Source: Agelas oroides (lineage: Eukaryota > Porifera > Demospongiae > Agelasida > Agelasidae). Taken from it: a DNA stretch of 64,000 bases. Location of the stretch: NCBI GenBank assembly GCA_949130485.1, contig OX422195.1:1312566-1376565 (forward strand). Direction: 5' to 3'. Made by a program: the position numbers and the translations under genes. Numbering within the stretch: position 1 is the first letter of the stretch; each line of letters starts with the position of its first letter. The notes beneath the pieces were generated by a model. The model was not told the DNA's origin. It ran no database searches and saw only the letters and a program-made list of their open reading frames with translations. Positions 11,216 through 24,040 of the stretch are shown here, in pieces.

Positions 11216-12542
11216 AAGATCAGTTTCTACACACCACCAAATCATGATTTATGGCATTAACTTTAAAATGTACGTGTTGCTGTATTTAGCAATGTTTAAT
11301 CTGGAACAAGCTTAGCAGTGTAAGCTACGCAGGTCCACAAACTTTCAGTGGATTCTCAGCCGGTTCCTACATAAATAGAAAGAAGGCTATCTGCTACCAC
11401 CCAAAATGTCTGCAACCGATCTCATGTTGGTAACATCAACAAAGCATTCTCTGATTTTAGATTGGCAACCGAGAACCTTCTCTCTGTTCAGGTTCACAAA
11501 ACTTGCACAATGCAAAGCACATTCAATGTGCAACAATGTATCAGGTATCCTAGCCAAACCCAGCGCATCTGGTCCTTTGGATACTCCTACTTGCGAGATT
11601 TGGAAAAGCTAACAGATAAAAGCATTTGTACAATATGCGATTTGCATACTGCAGTATACTGTGTAAAGTTATGGTCAATTAGGCAAAATTACAGTGGAAT
11701 TTTAAGCTTGAAAACTAATATACAAATTTGGATGCAGTGCACCACAAAACAAGAGCTGAGCTGGGAGAGAAGAAGTGATTGCTATCGTGTTCCTGGTAAC
11801 TGACAAGAACTTAGGCTAAAATTGCCACAGCATCAAAAGCAGGGTTCAAAATGATTAATGGATAGGCAGACTCAAGTCCAGATGTACAGGAAGGATGGCA
11901 GACCAGTAGAATTTGTTGATCACCCAACAGTCGTGATTCCAGCAAATAGGGATCTCTAATTTCCTTGTACCAGGCCAACAGTAAACATGGTTCATACCCG
12001 TTACTACTACTGTACTTTTGTCAATAGGAAAGTGAATATCAGTACATCTAAGTCCTCCTGGTTTTGATAGTACTACAAATGAAAGATTACCACTAGGCTG
12101 TATGGTGGATGGACAGGTCCCTAAAACAAGGGGGTAGTAATGATACTACATGTTGTGTTTATAATTTTCATGAAATACTGCAACCATATCAACAAATAAT
12201 AGCTACACTCAGCGTCTGTTACATAAAACGGTCAAGACTCTCTGAACTGTACACATGCTGGTAGTGGTGTACTCCACTCTAACTGTTGCCACACTGTTGC
12301 TAAGGCAGCCAAGATATGTATTTTAGTACACTATACAGGCTTTGCACTTAGTATGGCTCCAGAGATACCCCACTCATTTCCTGCCAGTTTAATTAGTTAG
12401 AGCATCATAGAACCAACACTGTAGTTAATCATCACAGAACCAACACTGTACTGTGTATATGGTGTATAGTACATCCACATGATCTATGATAATGTATTAT
12501 GACATTTATGAGGAGGGAGTTGAGTCATATTCAACTGTTGTC

Positions 12543-12680
12543 TAGCCTCGTTTCTAGGCCTTCCCTGGCTCCAGTTTTTGATCGCCTTCAGTATGCAAAA
12601 ACAGGGGGGGGGGGAGGGGGGGGAAGGAAGGCCTGGTGAATCTTACCATATGGTCTGTGGCACAGACGTCACACATCCTC
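12543..12680. mobile_element. Truncated copy of the TAGCCTCG foldback family
   Basis: One arm only: TAGCCTCGTTTCTAGGCCTT, then GATCGCCTTCAGTATGCAAA, a G-rich run (12604-12624) and GAAGGCCTGGTGA. It corresponds to the left arm of the complete copy at 61403-61787. Confidence 0.65.
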
Positions 12681-13659
12681 ACTCCTTCTTACATAGCCAA
12701 GCAACAGTAAAGACCAATCTAGTGCTCTGTACCAGCTACAAAGATGGGGCACACGCCAGCAGAGAGCCACACATCCAGCATGGGAAGCAAATTTGAGCTT
12801 GAAGACACAGCTCCCAAGAGTTACCAAGTCACACGACTTAGGCTGTTCAGAACTGTCAGATAAACATCTTGAATGAATTACATTGCATTGGTGTTCTTTT
12901 TGCATGCAAAACACTCTCATTTCATGGATCATCAACTTGACAGCAGAGCACTAATGCCATCCCTTAGGGAGGTGCTTTGTTTCCTCTTTCTGGCTGTGAG
13001 TCAAAGCTGTTTGTACATATCTGTGGGTTGAAGACAGCTTTGTTTCAGTGCCCCTCTGCAATTAGATCAACTGTCGAGTTTGACACTTCACTAGTCAGTG
13101 GGGCTTTCATCACAGCTCAGCCTACACTCCCACTTCTTCAAATATGAAAATTAGCCTTTTATACTTGGTTCTCATGGAGCCAGGCATCAAACATTGTACG
13201 GGCAGTTAGGCAGTATATGTGAAAACAGTGCTTAACCATGCGTAGCACTTCTAGTTTCACTTTGATATCAGTGCTTAGCGAGATCAAAGAGGAAGACTAT
13301 TTTATGTAGTGTTGTGTTAACATGAGATCAAAGGGGTTGGTGTTAATTGGACTTTATATCTATGCTAACATGACGCAATATCCATGCCAAAGTAAAATGA
13401 CATGCAACATATTCAGGAGTAGGAAAATACATGTAACGCACGCATTCAGTGAAATGGACAACTATGAATCTCATTGAAAACTGAATGATAACCAAGTGTG
13501 CAAGTACTAGGACCAATTAATCCAGGAACCTCTACTGTACGATGACCAAGGATGCTTGGAGTTAGAAGTGTGTGTTGTTAGTGTGTTTATCGTGCAGCGG
13601 ACAGATTCACAATATCAACTTATGACTTCATTACTAAAGTAATCACTCCACCTACAACA

Positions 13660-14262
13660 AACGGATGTAAGCGAACATCTGGAAATATACCTGGTGCCCG
13701 GAACAAAGATATGTAATACGTCATACATACGTCTGGTGTCCCTGAGTTGTAAGGGAAAATCTTGGAATATGCCCAAATATGTAAATGAACATCTCGCGTC
13801 ATATACCCAGAACAATATAAGTAGAAATCTCCCGTGTAATATTTAATGAACATCTCTCGTCATATCCAAGTAGAAATCTTGGAAAATGCCCGGAATAAAC
13901 ATGTAAATAAACATCTTGCGTCACATACCTGGAATAAAAAAATTTGTGAATGAAAATCTCTTGTCATATACCCGGAACAAACATGCAAATGAAAATCTCC
14001 CGGAATAAACATGTATGAACATCTCTTGTCATATCCAAGTAGAAATCTTGGAAAATGCCCGGAATAAACACGTAAATAAACATCTTGCGTCACTGGAAAG
14101 TAAACGAAAATCTCTTGTCATATACCCGGAACAAACATGTAAACGGACATCTCGCGTCATATACCCGGAACAAACATGTAAACGGACATCTCGCGTCATA
14201 TACCCGGAACAAACATGCAAACGGACATCTCGTGTCATATACCCGGAACAAACATGTAAAGG
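13660..14262 (+). repeat. 39-bp minisatellite and diverged relatives
   Basis: Four near-identical 39-bp units (about 14105-14262), each with GACATCTCGCGTCATATACC and CGGAACAAACATG(T/C)AAA, preceded by many decayed units back to about 13.66 kb. The period is a multiple of three, so open frames cross it on both strands; these are by-products and not genes. Confidence 0.85.
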
Positions 14263-14264
14263 AA

Positions 14265-15544
14265 CATCCGGATATGTGCCTGGTGCCCGAACAGTAATAC
14301 GTTATACATTTGGTGCCCAGAACAAAAGAACTATAAGTAAAAATCTTGGAACATGACCGGAATAAAACATGTAAATAAACATCTTCACGTCATATACCTG
14401 GTATCCAGAACATGCAACATTTAATGAACATCTCTTGTCATATCCGAACAGTAAGTAGAAAATTTGGAACATGCCCAGAACAAAATGAACAGCTGGGCAT
14501 ATGCCTGCTACCTAGAACTACGCTAGCCTCATTCCCAGGCTCCTCTGCTCCGGAACACGAACTTGAACTTGTGCATGCGGAGAGAGCCTGGTAATTTTTC
14601 TCACGTGAGCACCGCCAAAGGTAGAACGGAGGTAGAATGACCTTAATTGCACGTGGGCGTGTCTGAAGACTCAGAACAAGGAAACGAGAGAAGGTAGCGG
14701 GCACTTACTACACAGATCTAGCTACCGGGGAGTGAATATCATACACACCGAATGTTAAACGCATGGTTGGTTGAACAATGCGCAAAACATTGCCTTTCTG
14801 TTTTAGTCCTATTTCGATTACATCATGCTTACGTAGAAATGTTCCGGGAGAGCCTGGGAACGAGGCTAGAACTACGCAAGGGATTAAGTGAACATTCAGA
14901 TGTAAAACTAATACATTAGGAATGAGGAACATGACTGGTTCAGCAGATGTAAGCGAACATTGAACACAACTGAAATATGGAGATCAACCGCTATCCCAGT
15001 ATAGAACAAACATACCAGACGTATTAACTTTTGTATTAGATTTCCGTTGAACTTTCACTTCACCCACTGACGTGGGCAGAAAGGTAAGGAAGAACATGTG
15101 ATACTGGGCAGTTTCGTGAGTGGATTATGTCATCCCTTGTAACAATATACATACCACTGCGAAGAAGGAATGGTGTTTTATGCACCAGTGTTTCTCCTGT
15201 GTGTTGCGAAGGGGAACACGGGGACTTTGATACAGAAGGCCTCACAATAGGCAATCAACAGGAAATAACAGTGTTACAATTTCCTGTAGCACACATGGCC
15301 TCCTAAAGTCTTGAGAGGAAGATGAGCTAGACCAGGTCAGTTCATTACAGGAGGAAACTGAGGAAAGAACTGAGGTACAGAACACCTCTACATAACCAAG
15401 AGGAAATAATGGTGTTATACGTCCTGCAGGAGGGCTTCCACACCTGGTACTAATGTGCCATTGATTGCACCCTTCTCTTCCTGGGGTTCTGACTGGAAGG
15501 AAAAAGGCCCTTTGTCACAATAAGAGTTCAAGTTCTACACTCGA
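14265..15544 (+). repeat. 1.28-kb tandem duplication, first copy
   Basis: This segment is repeated directly as 15545-16823, with only scattered substitutions and at least one single-base length difference (AATAAAACATG versus AATAAACATG). It contains one complete 345-bp foldback element. It encodes no recognisable protein. Confidence 0.95.
14524..14868. mobile_element. TAGCCTCG foldback element with 9-bp target duplication
   Basis: Terminal inverted repeats begin TAGCCTCATTCCCAGGCTC and end in the complementary AGAGCCTGGGAACGAGGCTA. The element is flanked on both sides by the perfect 9-bp direct repeat GAACTACGC (14515-14523 and 14869-14877). It has no coding capacity. A 9-bp target duplication with long inverted repeats is typical of Mutator-like (MULE) non-autonomous elements. 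Confidence 0.85.
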
Positions 15545-16823
15545 CATCCGGATATGTGCCTGGTGCCCGAACAGTAATACGTTATACATTTGGTGCCCAG
15601 AACAAAAGAACTATAAGTAAAAATCTTGGAACATGACCGGAATAAACATGTAAATAAACATCTTCACGTCATATACCTGGTATCCAGAACATGCAACATT
15701 TAATGAACATCTCTTGTCATATCCGAACAGTAAGTAGAAAATTTGGAACATGCCCAGAACAAAATGAACAGCTGGGCATATGCCTGCTACCTAGAACTAC
15801 GCTAGCCTCATTCCCAGGCTCCTCTGCTCCGGAACACGAACTTGAACTTGTGCATGCGGAGAGAGCCTGGTATTTTTTCTCACATGAGCACCGCCAAAGG
15901 TAGAACGGAGGTAGAATGACCTTAATTGCACGTGGGCGTGTCCGAAGACTCAGAACAAGGAAACGAGAGAAGGTAGCGGGCACTTACTACACAGATCTAG
16001 CTACCGGGGAGTGAATATCATACACACCGAATGTTAAACGCATGGTTGGTTGAACAATGCGCAAAACATTGCCTTTCTGTTTTAGTCCTATTTCGATTAC
16101 ATCATGCTTACGTAGAAATGTTCCGGGAGAGCCTGGGAACGAGGCTAGAACTACGCAAGGGATTAAGTGAACATTCAGATGTAAAACTAATACATTAGGA
16201 ATGAGGAACATGACTGGTTCAGCAGATGTAAGCAAACATTGAACACAACTGAAATATGGAGATCAACCGCTATCCCAGTATAGAACAAACATACCAGACG
16301 TATTAACTTTTGTATTAGATTTCCGTTGAACTTTCACTTCACCCACTGACGTGGGTAGAAAGGTAAGGAAGAACATGTGATACTGGGCAGTTTTGTGAGT
16401 GGATTATGTCATCCCTTGTAACAATATACATACCACTGCGAAGAAGGAATAGTGTTTTATGCACCAGTGTTTCTCCTGTGTGTTGCGAAGGGGAACACGG
16501 GGACTTTGATACAGAAGGCCTCACAATAGGCAATCAACAGGAAATAACAGTGTTACAATTTCCTGTAGCACGCATGGCCTCCTAAAGTCTTGAGAGGAAG
16601 ATGAGCTAGACCAGGTCAGTTCATTACAGGAGGAAACTGAGGTAAGAACTTTGGTACAGAACACCTCTACATAACCAAGAGGAAATAATGGTGTTATACG
16701 TCCTGCAGGAGGGCTTCCACACCTGGTACTTATGTGCCATTGATTGCACCCTTCTCTTCCTGGGGTTCTGACTGGAAGGAAAAAGGCTCTTTGTCACAAT
16801 AAGAGTTCAAGTTCTACACTCGA
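15545..16823 (+). repeat. 1.28-kb tandem duplication, second copy
   Basis: Direct copy of 14265-15544. The right boundary is the shared phrase CTACACTCGA (ending at 16823), after which the sequences part. The foldback element and its flanks are included, so the duplication happened after that insertion. Confidence 0.95.
15803..16147. mobile_element. TAGCCTCG foldback element, duplicated copy
   Basis: Same 345-bp element as at 14524-14868, carried along by the 1.28-kb duplication. Its GAACTACGC flanks are intact on both sides. Confidence 0.85.
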
Positions 16824-18288
16824 CCATTTTGACTTCATACTGTACACTGTAATCCAGCATACTGTACACTGTAATCCAGCATAGGATTCCCACTCCTCAT
16901 ATCTGAGCCATTCAGAGATGGCACAGGGTAGTTAGTTACAGTTGCAACACAGGTGATGGGTACTATTTATGCACTTATAATAGACCATGGTTCACACATA
17001 CCACTCACGGTTACACCACTTTATAGACGATTTATCATATTGTGTTTCTTGAGATTGATGCCAATCTTGAAGATTGCTATGCGAAATGCTGCACATCTAA
17101 GGTTATACAAATTCCAGAACACATATAGCCTCAGTTGCCTAGCAAACATACCGGACGTTTTAAGTTTGTATTAGGTTTCTAGTGAACTTGCAAGTCACCC
17201 CTGCTAGTATCACTGGCGTGGGTACAGATGTCAGAAAGACGTAATAGAATAAGGTGGTGTTGCTGATTTCTTGTGGGTGAAGTGCGTCTGCACTTGTAAA
17301 CCAATATACCCACCCTTGTGGGTTACGAAGGAAGAAACAGGGTGTTAAATACCTGCTCCTTCCTGTGAACCTGGCTCAACAGGAAGATGAACACAATGCT
17401 TCACTACTGACCAGGTCACTTGAATAAAGAAGGTAGCTGAGGTAAAAAGGGTAAAGCCTCTCAAAGAAGGCAGACAGTTAACTTCTTCTGCACCCTTACT
17501 ATGATCTCTCAATACAGTGTAAAATGCAGAAAGGTTTCACAAGTGTCTTCACTTGACAATTTCCCTTCCTTTGAAAGAACTTCTAGCACAAGGAAAGGCC
17601 CTTGCAATCCTCTGCAAAACATATAACACCTGCCAGGGACCAAGGCTGGCAGAAGGCCAGGGACCAAGGCTGGCAGAATGTGTAGTGACATGCCAAGAGG
17701 TCAAGGATGTGTAGTGACATGCCAAGAGATCAAGGATGTGTAGTGACCATGCTAAGAGGTCGGTCAATGCTGGCAGACAGCCATGGAACAAATGGACCAA
17801 GCTCAAGGTAAGCAAAACAGCCATGGACTAAACGGCTGGCCTTCACACAGCAGGTAACCAGGTTAGGTCAACAGCTTGGATACCTAATCATACTCCATGG
17901 CAACCCAAAGAACACTTAAACACTCTTTATGTCAACCACCAGACATCTGGATGGTGGTTTGGGGCCACTCGCACCTGGAAAAGGGGTGGCTAGTCTCCAA
18001 CAAGTTTACCCAAGGATACCACCACTAATAGTAGTACTGGGTAGTAATCCTATTATCTGGAGACACAGCGTGTTCACCTGGGACAACACTCATGCTTACG
18101 TACACAGCTGGATATATTACACCTGTGTGTGGAAGAAGGGTGACATGTAGCTGCCTTTACTACATCAGATTGTACAACTTCAAAAGCCATAATCTCTTCA
18201 AAGACGTGGCTTCACAGAGATGGTGCTTTAGGGGAAGGTAAAGAGTGCTGAGAAGGGAAATTTTTAAAGTTTTTTGTGGCAGGGTTAA
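16824..18288. other. Intronic stretch with small tandem repeats
   Basis: Holds a twofold CTGTACACTGTAATCCAGCA repeat (16842-16880), and short repeats of GGGACCAAGGCTGGCAGAA and GTGTAGTGACATGCCAAGAG at 17630-17780. The rest shows no gene or RNA signature. Confidence 0.45.
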
Positions 18289-18372
18289 CATTGAAACCCA
18301 GCCATGCAGGACTCAAACTGGGGTCTTCTGAATTCTGGCCAGATGCTGTTATCAACTGAGCCAAATTTTCAT
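18289..18372 (-). repeat. tRNA-derived SINE head (pseudo-tRNA)
   Basis: On the minus strand a box A (TGGCTCAGTTGATAACA) is followed about 35 bases later by a box B-like GTTTGAGTCC. The cloverleaf is not intact, so it is a SINE-type head and not a tRNA gene. A second degenerate piece lies on the plus strand near 18545-18600. Confidence 0.5.
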
Positions 18373-18675
18373 GGTTGGACTGGCACGCCTGCCGTGTGTT
18401 ACAACTTTACTTTCGTAAATGTAGTTTTTGTACCAATAACATTTTTCGCAAAGTATTTGCAGCGTGTCCCTCCCCCAAAATGAAATTAAATTCATAATTT
18501 TCATACTGTAAGGCAGTTGGAAATGAAGGGAAATAGGAAGAAGACTCACTGGCTCAAGCCAGAGGCCCTGGGCTCAATTTCTAGCAACTGCCGGTCTTCC
18601 CACTTGCCATTTATTCCTCATCATCCAACACGTGTTCACTGATTCCCATGATAGTAATGTGCGAGTTGTGCATCA

Positions 18676-18812
18676 GGGGAGGCAGTAATATGCGAGTTAT
18701 GTGTAGAGATGGATAGAAGTGTAATGTGTAAGGGGGATTGGTAATGTGTGAGTTATGTGTAGAGATGGATAGAAGTGTAATGTGTAAGGGGGATTGGTAA
18801 TGTGTGAGCTAT
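18676..18812 (+). repeat. 57-bp tandem duplication
   Basis: The phrases GTGTAGAGATGGATAGAAGT and GTAATGTGTAAGGGGGATTG occur twice head to tail, with partial decayed units on each side. Confidence 0.75.
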
Positions 18813-19069
18813 GCAGCACAATGTGCAAAGGGGATATATGATGATACATATGGGATAGTAATGTGCGTGGGGGAGGTAACTCAATTATAATGCAGAAGTC
18901 ACAATCGGTGTAGTGATCTTAGTCGCTCGTGTTTGCACACCATGACCTGACATCCCTTTACATCATAATTAGAAGACCCCTGGGAAAGTTAACAATAGAA
19001 GCTATAAGGTGCACATTTTATTGGCGTCTTCTTTGGCAGGCTGTGCGAGCAAGCATGTGCCGGCTCTCA

Positions 19070-19129
19070 AGAGCGCATGATGATGTCATTTTTATTGCAA
19101 TAAAAGTGATGTCATCATGTGCTCTTGTG
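19070..19129. repeat. 60-bp near-perfect hairpin
   Basis: The left arm AAGAGCGCATGATGATGTCA and right arm TGATGTCATCATGTGCTCTT pair across a TTTTATTGCAATAAAA centre. Each arm carries a TGATGTCA half (CRE-like). It could be a minimal foldback element; no target duplication was found. Confidence 0.7.
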
Positions 19130-20362
19130 GCGGCATAATAGGGTTAAAATTTATATTTTTAATGTATATGTAGTACAAAATTGTAATAGTAAATGTGAGT
19201 GGTGTAGTAGGCTCATATTTCAAGCACAATAGGGTTAAATTTATAGTATGATGTCATTATAGTTTATGTGCAGTGAGTAGCAGACTATGGCCCAGTGAAG
19301 TAATTAGTTGTAGCTGTAGCTCTAGATCAATGAATCGGCTGTTGACCTGTGCTGTTGTGTCCACAAAGATACATTAAAGAACTCTTTCCCTTTGGAGTTC
19401 GATCAGGCATGCAAGGTGAACTGTAACCCACTGTCAAAGTGAGGCGCTGGCAAGTGAGGCGCAGGCAAAGAGAGGATTGAAGGACCTTTGTGCTCGTCCT
19501 TCCAAGCTACTAGTACGTAACACAATTGCTAGTCGAAATCAGGACAGAACATTAAGAAAGCATTATTGTGCCGGTTCCTAATAAGCTCTTTTATCTTTAG
19601 GAATTTGGACTGGCCTCTGTTGTAAACACTACATAGTTAATTAAGTACCTAATAATAAACTTAACTCCAATCTGATACCACACACACAACATCACATGTT
19701 AACAAGTTATATTTGATAATTTGGTGTAAAAGTCAACACTGGGTTCCTGCCCTCTACCTTCTCAAAATGAAGTTAGTTCCACAGAGCATTCCTGTGCGCT
19801 ACTGTTGACAAGTTAGCACCTCACATCACAGCCGAGTGTGTACTGGATATCATGACCACACAGACACTTCGACAATTGAAAAACAAAGCTATACCATGCA
19901 TCATCACTAATGACATCCTGTATGTCACAAGTAGTAATTAGTAAAATTTATCACCCTTAAAACACAAGTCACTGGTGCCATAATCACACTTAAATACGTG
20001 TTATTGATGCAAACTCAATTAGTATGTATCACTAGAGAGAAATTATCTTTTTGAGATGTTTTAGTCACAAAACCCCCGGCTGAACACATAACAAGCAAAT
20101 GAATCTCTACTCAAAGAAACATTTCATTATTCAACAGAGCTACTGTAGAAGGAAGATGAAGTTTTGGCTTATGGTTGGCTAAAGGTCTGTAAAGTCATGC
20201 CAACAGTGCTGGTGAAGAGTGTATCGACCTAAAAAGTCGAAACAGCACCCCAAAATGCATCCCGTGACCAAGAATTCATGATAACTTAGCTAAAAAAAAA
20301 AAGGTACAACTTCATCACTCTCCTCATCTTTTTGTCTGCAGCATGTAAGATATCTAATAAAG

Positions 20363-20439
20363 AGGTTATGAGGTGAAAACTGAAAAGGCAGTCGTTAGGA
20401 ATTGAATCCAGGACACCTGGCTGGTTTCACCTCATAACA
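20363..20439. repeat. Hairpin enclosing a box B-like SINE remnant
   Basis: The arms AGGTTATGAGGTGAAAAC and GGTTTCACCTCATAAC enclose GGAATTGAATCC, the complement of a box B-like sequence. It looks like a decayed tRNA-derived element. Confidence 0.45.
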
Positions 20440-22028
20440 TCTAAATCTCTCTCCATTTCCAGCGTGAGGCAAGAAGTCCTAAGCATGCATGATCTCTGTT
20501 TGTGACCCAAGTCATGAAACTTGGCAGTGTGCCCTCCACTGGTGGGTATATATAGTAAACGTACTCCAAGCTAATGTTTGCTCAAGGTCACCAACACAAG
20601 GTGACGTGCCAGGTTAGCAAAGGATAAGAACGCCTTTTCTGTCCAGAGCGCCCGACTCTAACATAAACTTACTCTGCGAGGGCACAATACAGCTGGTTGT
20701 TTAGTGTGAGACAGTTGTTACAAACGACACCACTGTCACTCTGTGTACGGCGATGTAAGGTGCTATGAACAGATACGGTTACTTTAAGGGGTGGTTGGAC
20801 AATAGGTTTGGTGTTTTTGTTATGAGAGGCAGTGTACATGTTTTACAGCTTTGAGGTCAATCTTGTTACCTTTGGCAACCATTGCCATAGCAACAGGCTA
20901 TTGCTATTGAGACCTGGAGCACAGGAATATGTTGGCCCTTTTTGCACATGCTATTTGCAGCTCCACCATTTGATACACAGATTCTTTTAGTCTGCCTATC
21001 TTAATCGTCTAGACAACTGGATGACTGTCTGCTTGTCTGTCTATATCTATGTGTCTATCTACATTGGGAGGAGGTGGTGACAATAACAGTGACGGACTGT
21101 AGTGTCCTATATTCAATGTATGCAACAAATTCAGCTGCCTGATGCTGGCCACCAGAGAGAGGCAGAACAAAACCATGTGCACAAAATATTGTATTATAGA
21201 GCTAATCTAGATTTAGATTTGGTTCGATCCTGGAGTGTAAGAATGCCGTTTGGGTGTGCTTAATTGACTCGGTAATGTGACTAATGATCTCAATGCTACA
21301 CTAACCTTGTCCTACCCCCCCTGATCAGCTACCAGATAATTCCCAAAGTCACAAAGTACGACGTTAAATGGGTATGAATGAACAATCAGTGAACCACATC
21401 TCCCAGTAGGCAGTGAGTCGGAAAGCCCCATGTAATAACTTGTAGGACAGTCGTATGTAACATGTTGTCACCTAGTGTATCTATACGTAGGGTGTGTAGG
21501 TTAAACTGCTAGAGTTCACCCTGTGAAGCGATCACCATCTGTCTTTCTGCCCACCACTTTTATTGGAGATTTCCTTGCATGGGTACCCCCACCTCAACAT
21601 CTTGTATGGGTCACTGTGTAATTAACAATATACTTCCTGTCTAAATGACGAATGCAGCTCTCTGGTTGGTCAGGACTTAACTGAATACAGTTTAGCTCCC
21701 AAAATCATTCCTCCCTGCATCTTGACTCTCTATTTATGCATCCTTTACATCCACTTTACTAAAGTTTACTTCAGCGCATAGATATCACTTGCTCCTTAAC
21801 GAATACTGCTTTTAGCACCTAACGTGAAAATAATCGATCCTTCCTTTCTCTATTGTGCACCACGTTACTGAGGTCAGTGCACCAGCGTCATTTGCTTGGC
21901 AATGTACAGGCCACTCCCTTGTTTTCCTGATCGCATACTAATTAGTAAAGTATGTATGTTGATTATCAGGCTACCTGTATCTTATCCCGCTTGCACAAGT
22001 TGAATATGTCACGTTGCACAGAAATATA

Positions 22029-22432
22029 CCGTATTTCTTCAATCAGACGACGTGGCTGCTATTTTCTTCACTGCACGTTTTTATGTGGCTACCATTCAAG
22101 GGCAGTGTTTTTTTTTTTGGAAAGCCCGCAGACACCAACGACGGCTGGATAAGGTACTATCAATACAGTGATGACTGTTAGATGCTGTCAGTAGTAAGCG
22201 CAGCCTCTCAGTCCTCTGTCAGCTGTTGAAACAGGTCATACAACACAAACAGCCTTAGCACTAGTCCGGTGATCGTCGTCAGAAATTATTTGCATACGTG
22301 TGCGTGTGCCACGTATAGTAGCCACGGCTACTATTAGAGGGCGGCATTTATTTCGCTCAGAGCTCCTAATTGTGCCGCTATTATTCAAGGGTGGCGACTA
22401 TTTGACGGCGGCATCTATTCGAAGAAATACGA
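22029..22432. mobile_element. TA-flanked MITE with CCGTATTTCTTC ends
   Basis: A 404-bp element with 12-bp inverted ends (CCGTATTTCTTC, and GAAGAAATACGA at the right), flanked by TA on both sides. Inner sequences pair loosely (ATTCAAGGGCAGTG and TTATTCAAGGGTGGCG). There is no transposase, so it is non-autonomous. It shares TA targets and CCGTA-type ends with 50181-50367 and 55389-55911. Confidence 0.75.
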
Positions 22433-23173
22433 TATGTAAATACAAATTGCTATTGTATTGCTTGTTTAGATCTGAAAGGAATGCCCATTACTCTAGCAAC
22501 GAGAATTTCAGTCACTAGGAGGAGCTAGGAGGTTTCAATTAAATTAATTAATTGGCATATGTGATAGCCCATGGCTCACAATAACACAGTCTATATTCAC
22601 ATTTTGATAGATTGCAGCACAAATTTTTTTCACAATTCCCAGCAGCGTAACGCATGCACTGCACACTCACACACAAACTTTGAACAACTGATAACTTTTC
22701 CCTGCTAATTGTATGCTCTAAAACTTTGTTCCTTTGTGTATTTTGTTTTTATATATTTTATAGATATTTGTTTGTAGTCCAGTAAGCCTAACCAGGCTGG
22801 CTACGCTACGCCTTGCATAGGGACTTAAAAAATAAATTGAATTGAATTGAATATAAAGGAAATCATGAAATTTTTCCACCATAAAAAATTTTTAATGTAT
22901 AATATGCACTTGCACCATATGTTTTGCAGTACCACAAAACCATGATCTATTTACAGTTCCTTAGCCTGTGAACCTTCCACATCCACTTAGCAAAAGTGAT
23001 GTGTGTACCTCAGAAGCCATTAACGTGGTGTTTAGATACCTACATCCCTAAGTGGCTGTGATTAGTGGCTGTGAGACCCCCATTGTGCCTACCTACATTA
23101 CCATGCTTGTTGTGTAAACTCCAGGTGTTGATCATGAGCTGGGGTCAACTGTAACTGCTAATGTGTTTATGTT
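22433..23173. other. Intronic stretch, nothing recognised
   Basis: AT-rich sequence with a short TTGAATTGAATTGAATA microsatellite near 22837-22852. No coding or RNA signature is seen. Confidence 0.4.
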
Positions 23174-23225
23174 AGCCTCATTCCTAGGTCTTCAACAACT
23201 CCAGTATTGGATTGTGCAAATATGG

Positions 23226-23332
23226 TAGCCTCATTCCCAGGCCTCCCCCATTTTTGTTCTTCAGTTTGCGTTCAGTATAATACACGGAAGCGGATGAACG
23301 CGAAAAACGGGGAAGGCCTGAGAACGAGGCTA
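23226..23332. mobile_element. 107-bp TAGCCTCG foldback element with 9-bp target duplication
   Basis: Ends TAGCCTCATTCCCAGGCC and GGCCTGAGAACGAGGCTA, flanked by the perfect 9-bp direct repeat CAAATATGG (23217-23225 and 23333-23341). This is a compact version of the same family. A lone left arm lies just before it (about 23174-23205). Confidence 0.85.
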
Positions 23333-23404
23333 CAAATATGGCTGCACACAGAGTCTAATGTGGCCTTAGATGTGTGGCTAATAACTGTAAGGAAGAATAC
23401 CTGG

Positions 23405-23632
23405 GAGATTTCAACGACGTCAGGTGGGCAGAGGGTAGACACATGGGGGGGCAAGTGATCAGTCCCGAGTTTACCAAAAAAAAAAAAAAACAAGAAGAAA
23501 GCTGTATTGACACTCCCTTGTGAATGGTCCAGCCTCCAGTCCTTGGGTAGCCATTTTACAAGGAAGGTTCTTCGTTGAGGTACCGCCCCCCATGTATCTA
23601 CCCTCTGTCTACATGACATTACCGCACGTAAC
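23405..23632. repeat. Foldback repeat ending in GTCAGGTGGGCAGAGGGTAGA
   Basis: The left arm GGCAGAGGGTAGACACATGG and right arm CCATGTATCTACCCTCTGTC are inverted copies around a poly(A) run and unique sequence. A relative with GGTAGACACACGAAATGTG and CTATGTGTCTACCCCTGCC lies at about 27366-27565. Confidence 0.6.
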
Positions 23633-23701
23633 AAAATCTCCCCCTTGTTATTTACATACTGGAAGCGATTTAATACTGGAAATAGTCAAATAATACTAAT
23701 A

Positions 23702-23820
23702 CGGGAGGTGCAGGGAAAGGGACAGGGACAGAGGGACAGAGGGACAGAGGGACAGGGATAGGGACAGGTACAGAGGGACCGGGACAGAAGGACAGGGAAA
23801 GGGACAGGGTATAGGGGCAT
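23702..23820 (+). repeat. GGGACA-type simple repeat
   Basis: Short units of GGGACAGA and GGGACAG, purine-rich. A similar array lies at 38318-38437. Confidence 0.85.
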
Positions 23821-24040
23821 GGGAACGAGGCTATGTCTGTGGTCACTACTGGGTTAGTTTGCATGTGAAATACACACACAAACACACTATTAGCAGAGTA
23901 GCTTATGGTTCACATGCACCCATAAAATGTGTTTGTGGGCCATTATTGAATTGTTTACATGTTTAATGCACACAGCTTGTGTATACTCACACAGATGTAC
24001 ATTAACAAATGTCAGCACAACAGCTTTTTAACCTCAGAGG

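Larger units (their letters stand above)
10263..13610. other. Intronic stretch with scattered repeat fragments
   Basis: Holds a CGAAAC-type foldback copy (11040-11215) and one arm of the TAGCCTCG foldback family with a long G-run (12543-12680). Frames at 11406-11803 and elsewhere begin at plausible codons but show no motif, no donor/acceptor logic and no compositional change. No gene is supported. Confidence 0.4.
18840..22028. other. Intronic stretch, no gene recognised
   Basis: Contains two hairpins (19070-19129 and 20363-20439), a fragment of family A near 21374-21411 (GAACAATCAGTGAACCACAT), and otherwise unremarkable sequence. Open frames are short and without motifs. Confidence 0.4.
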
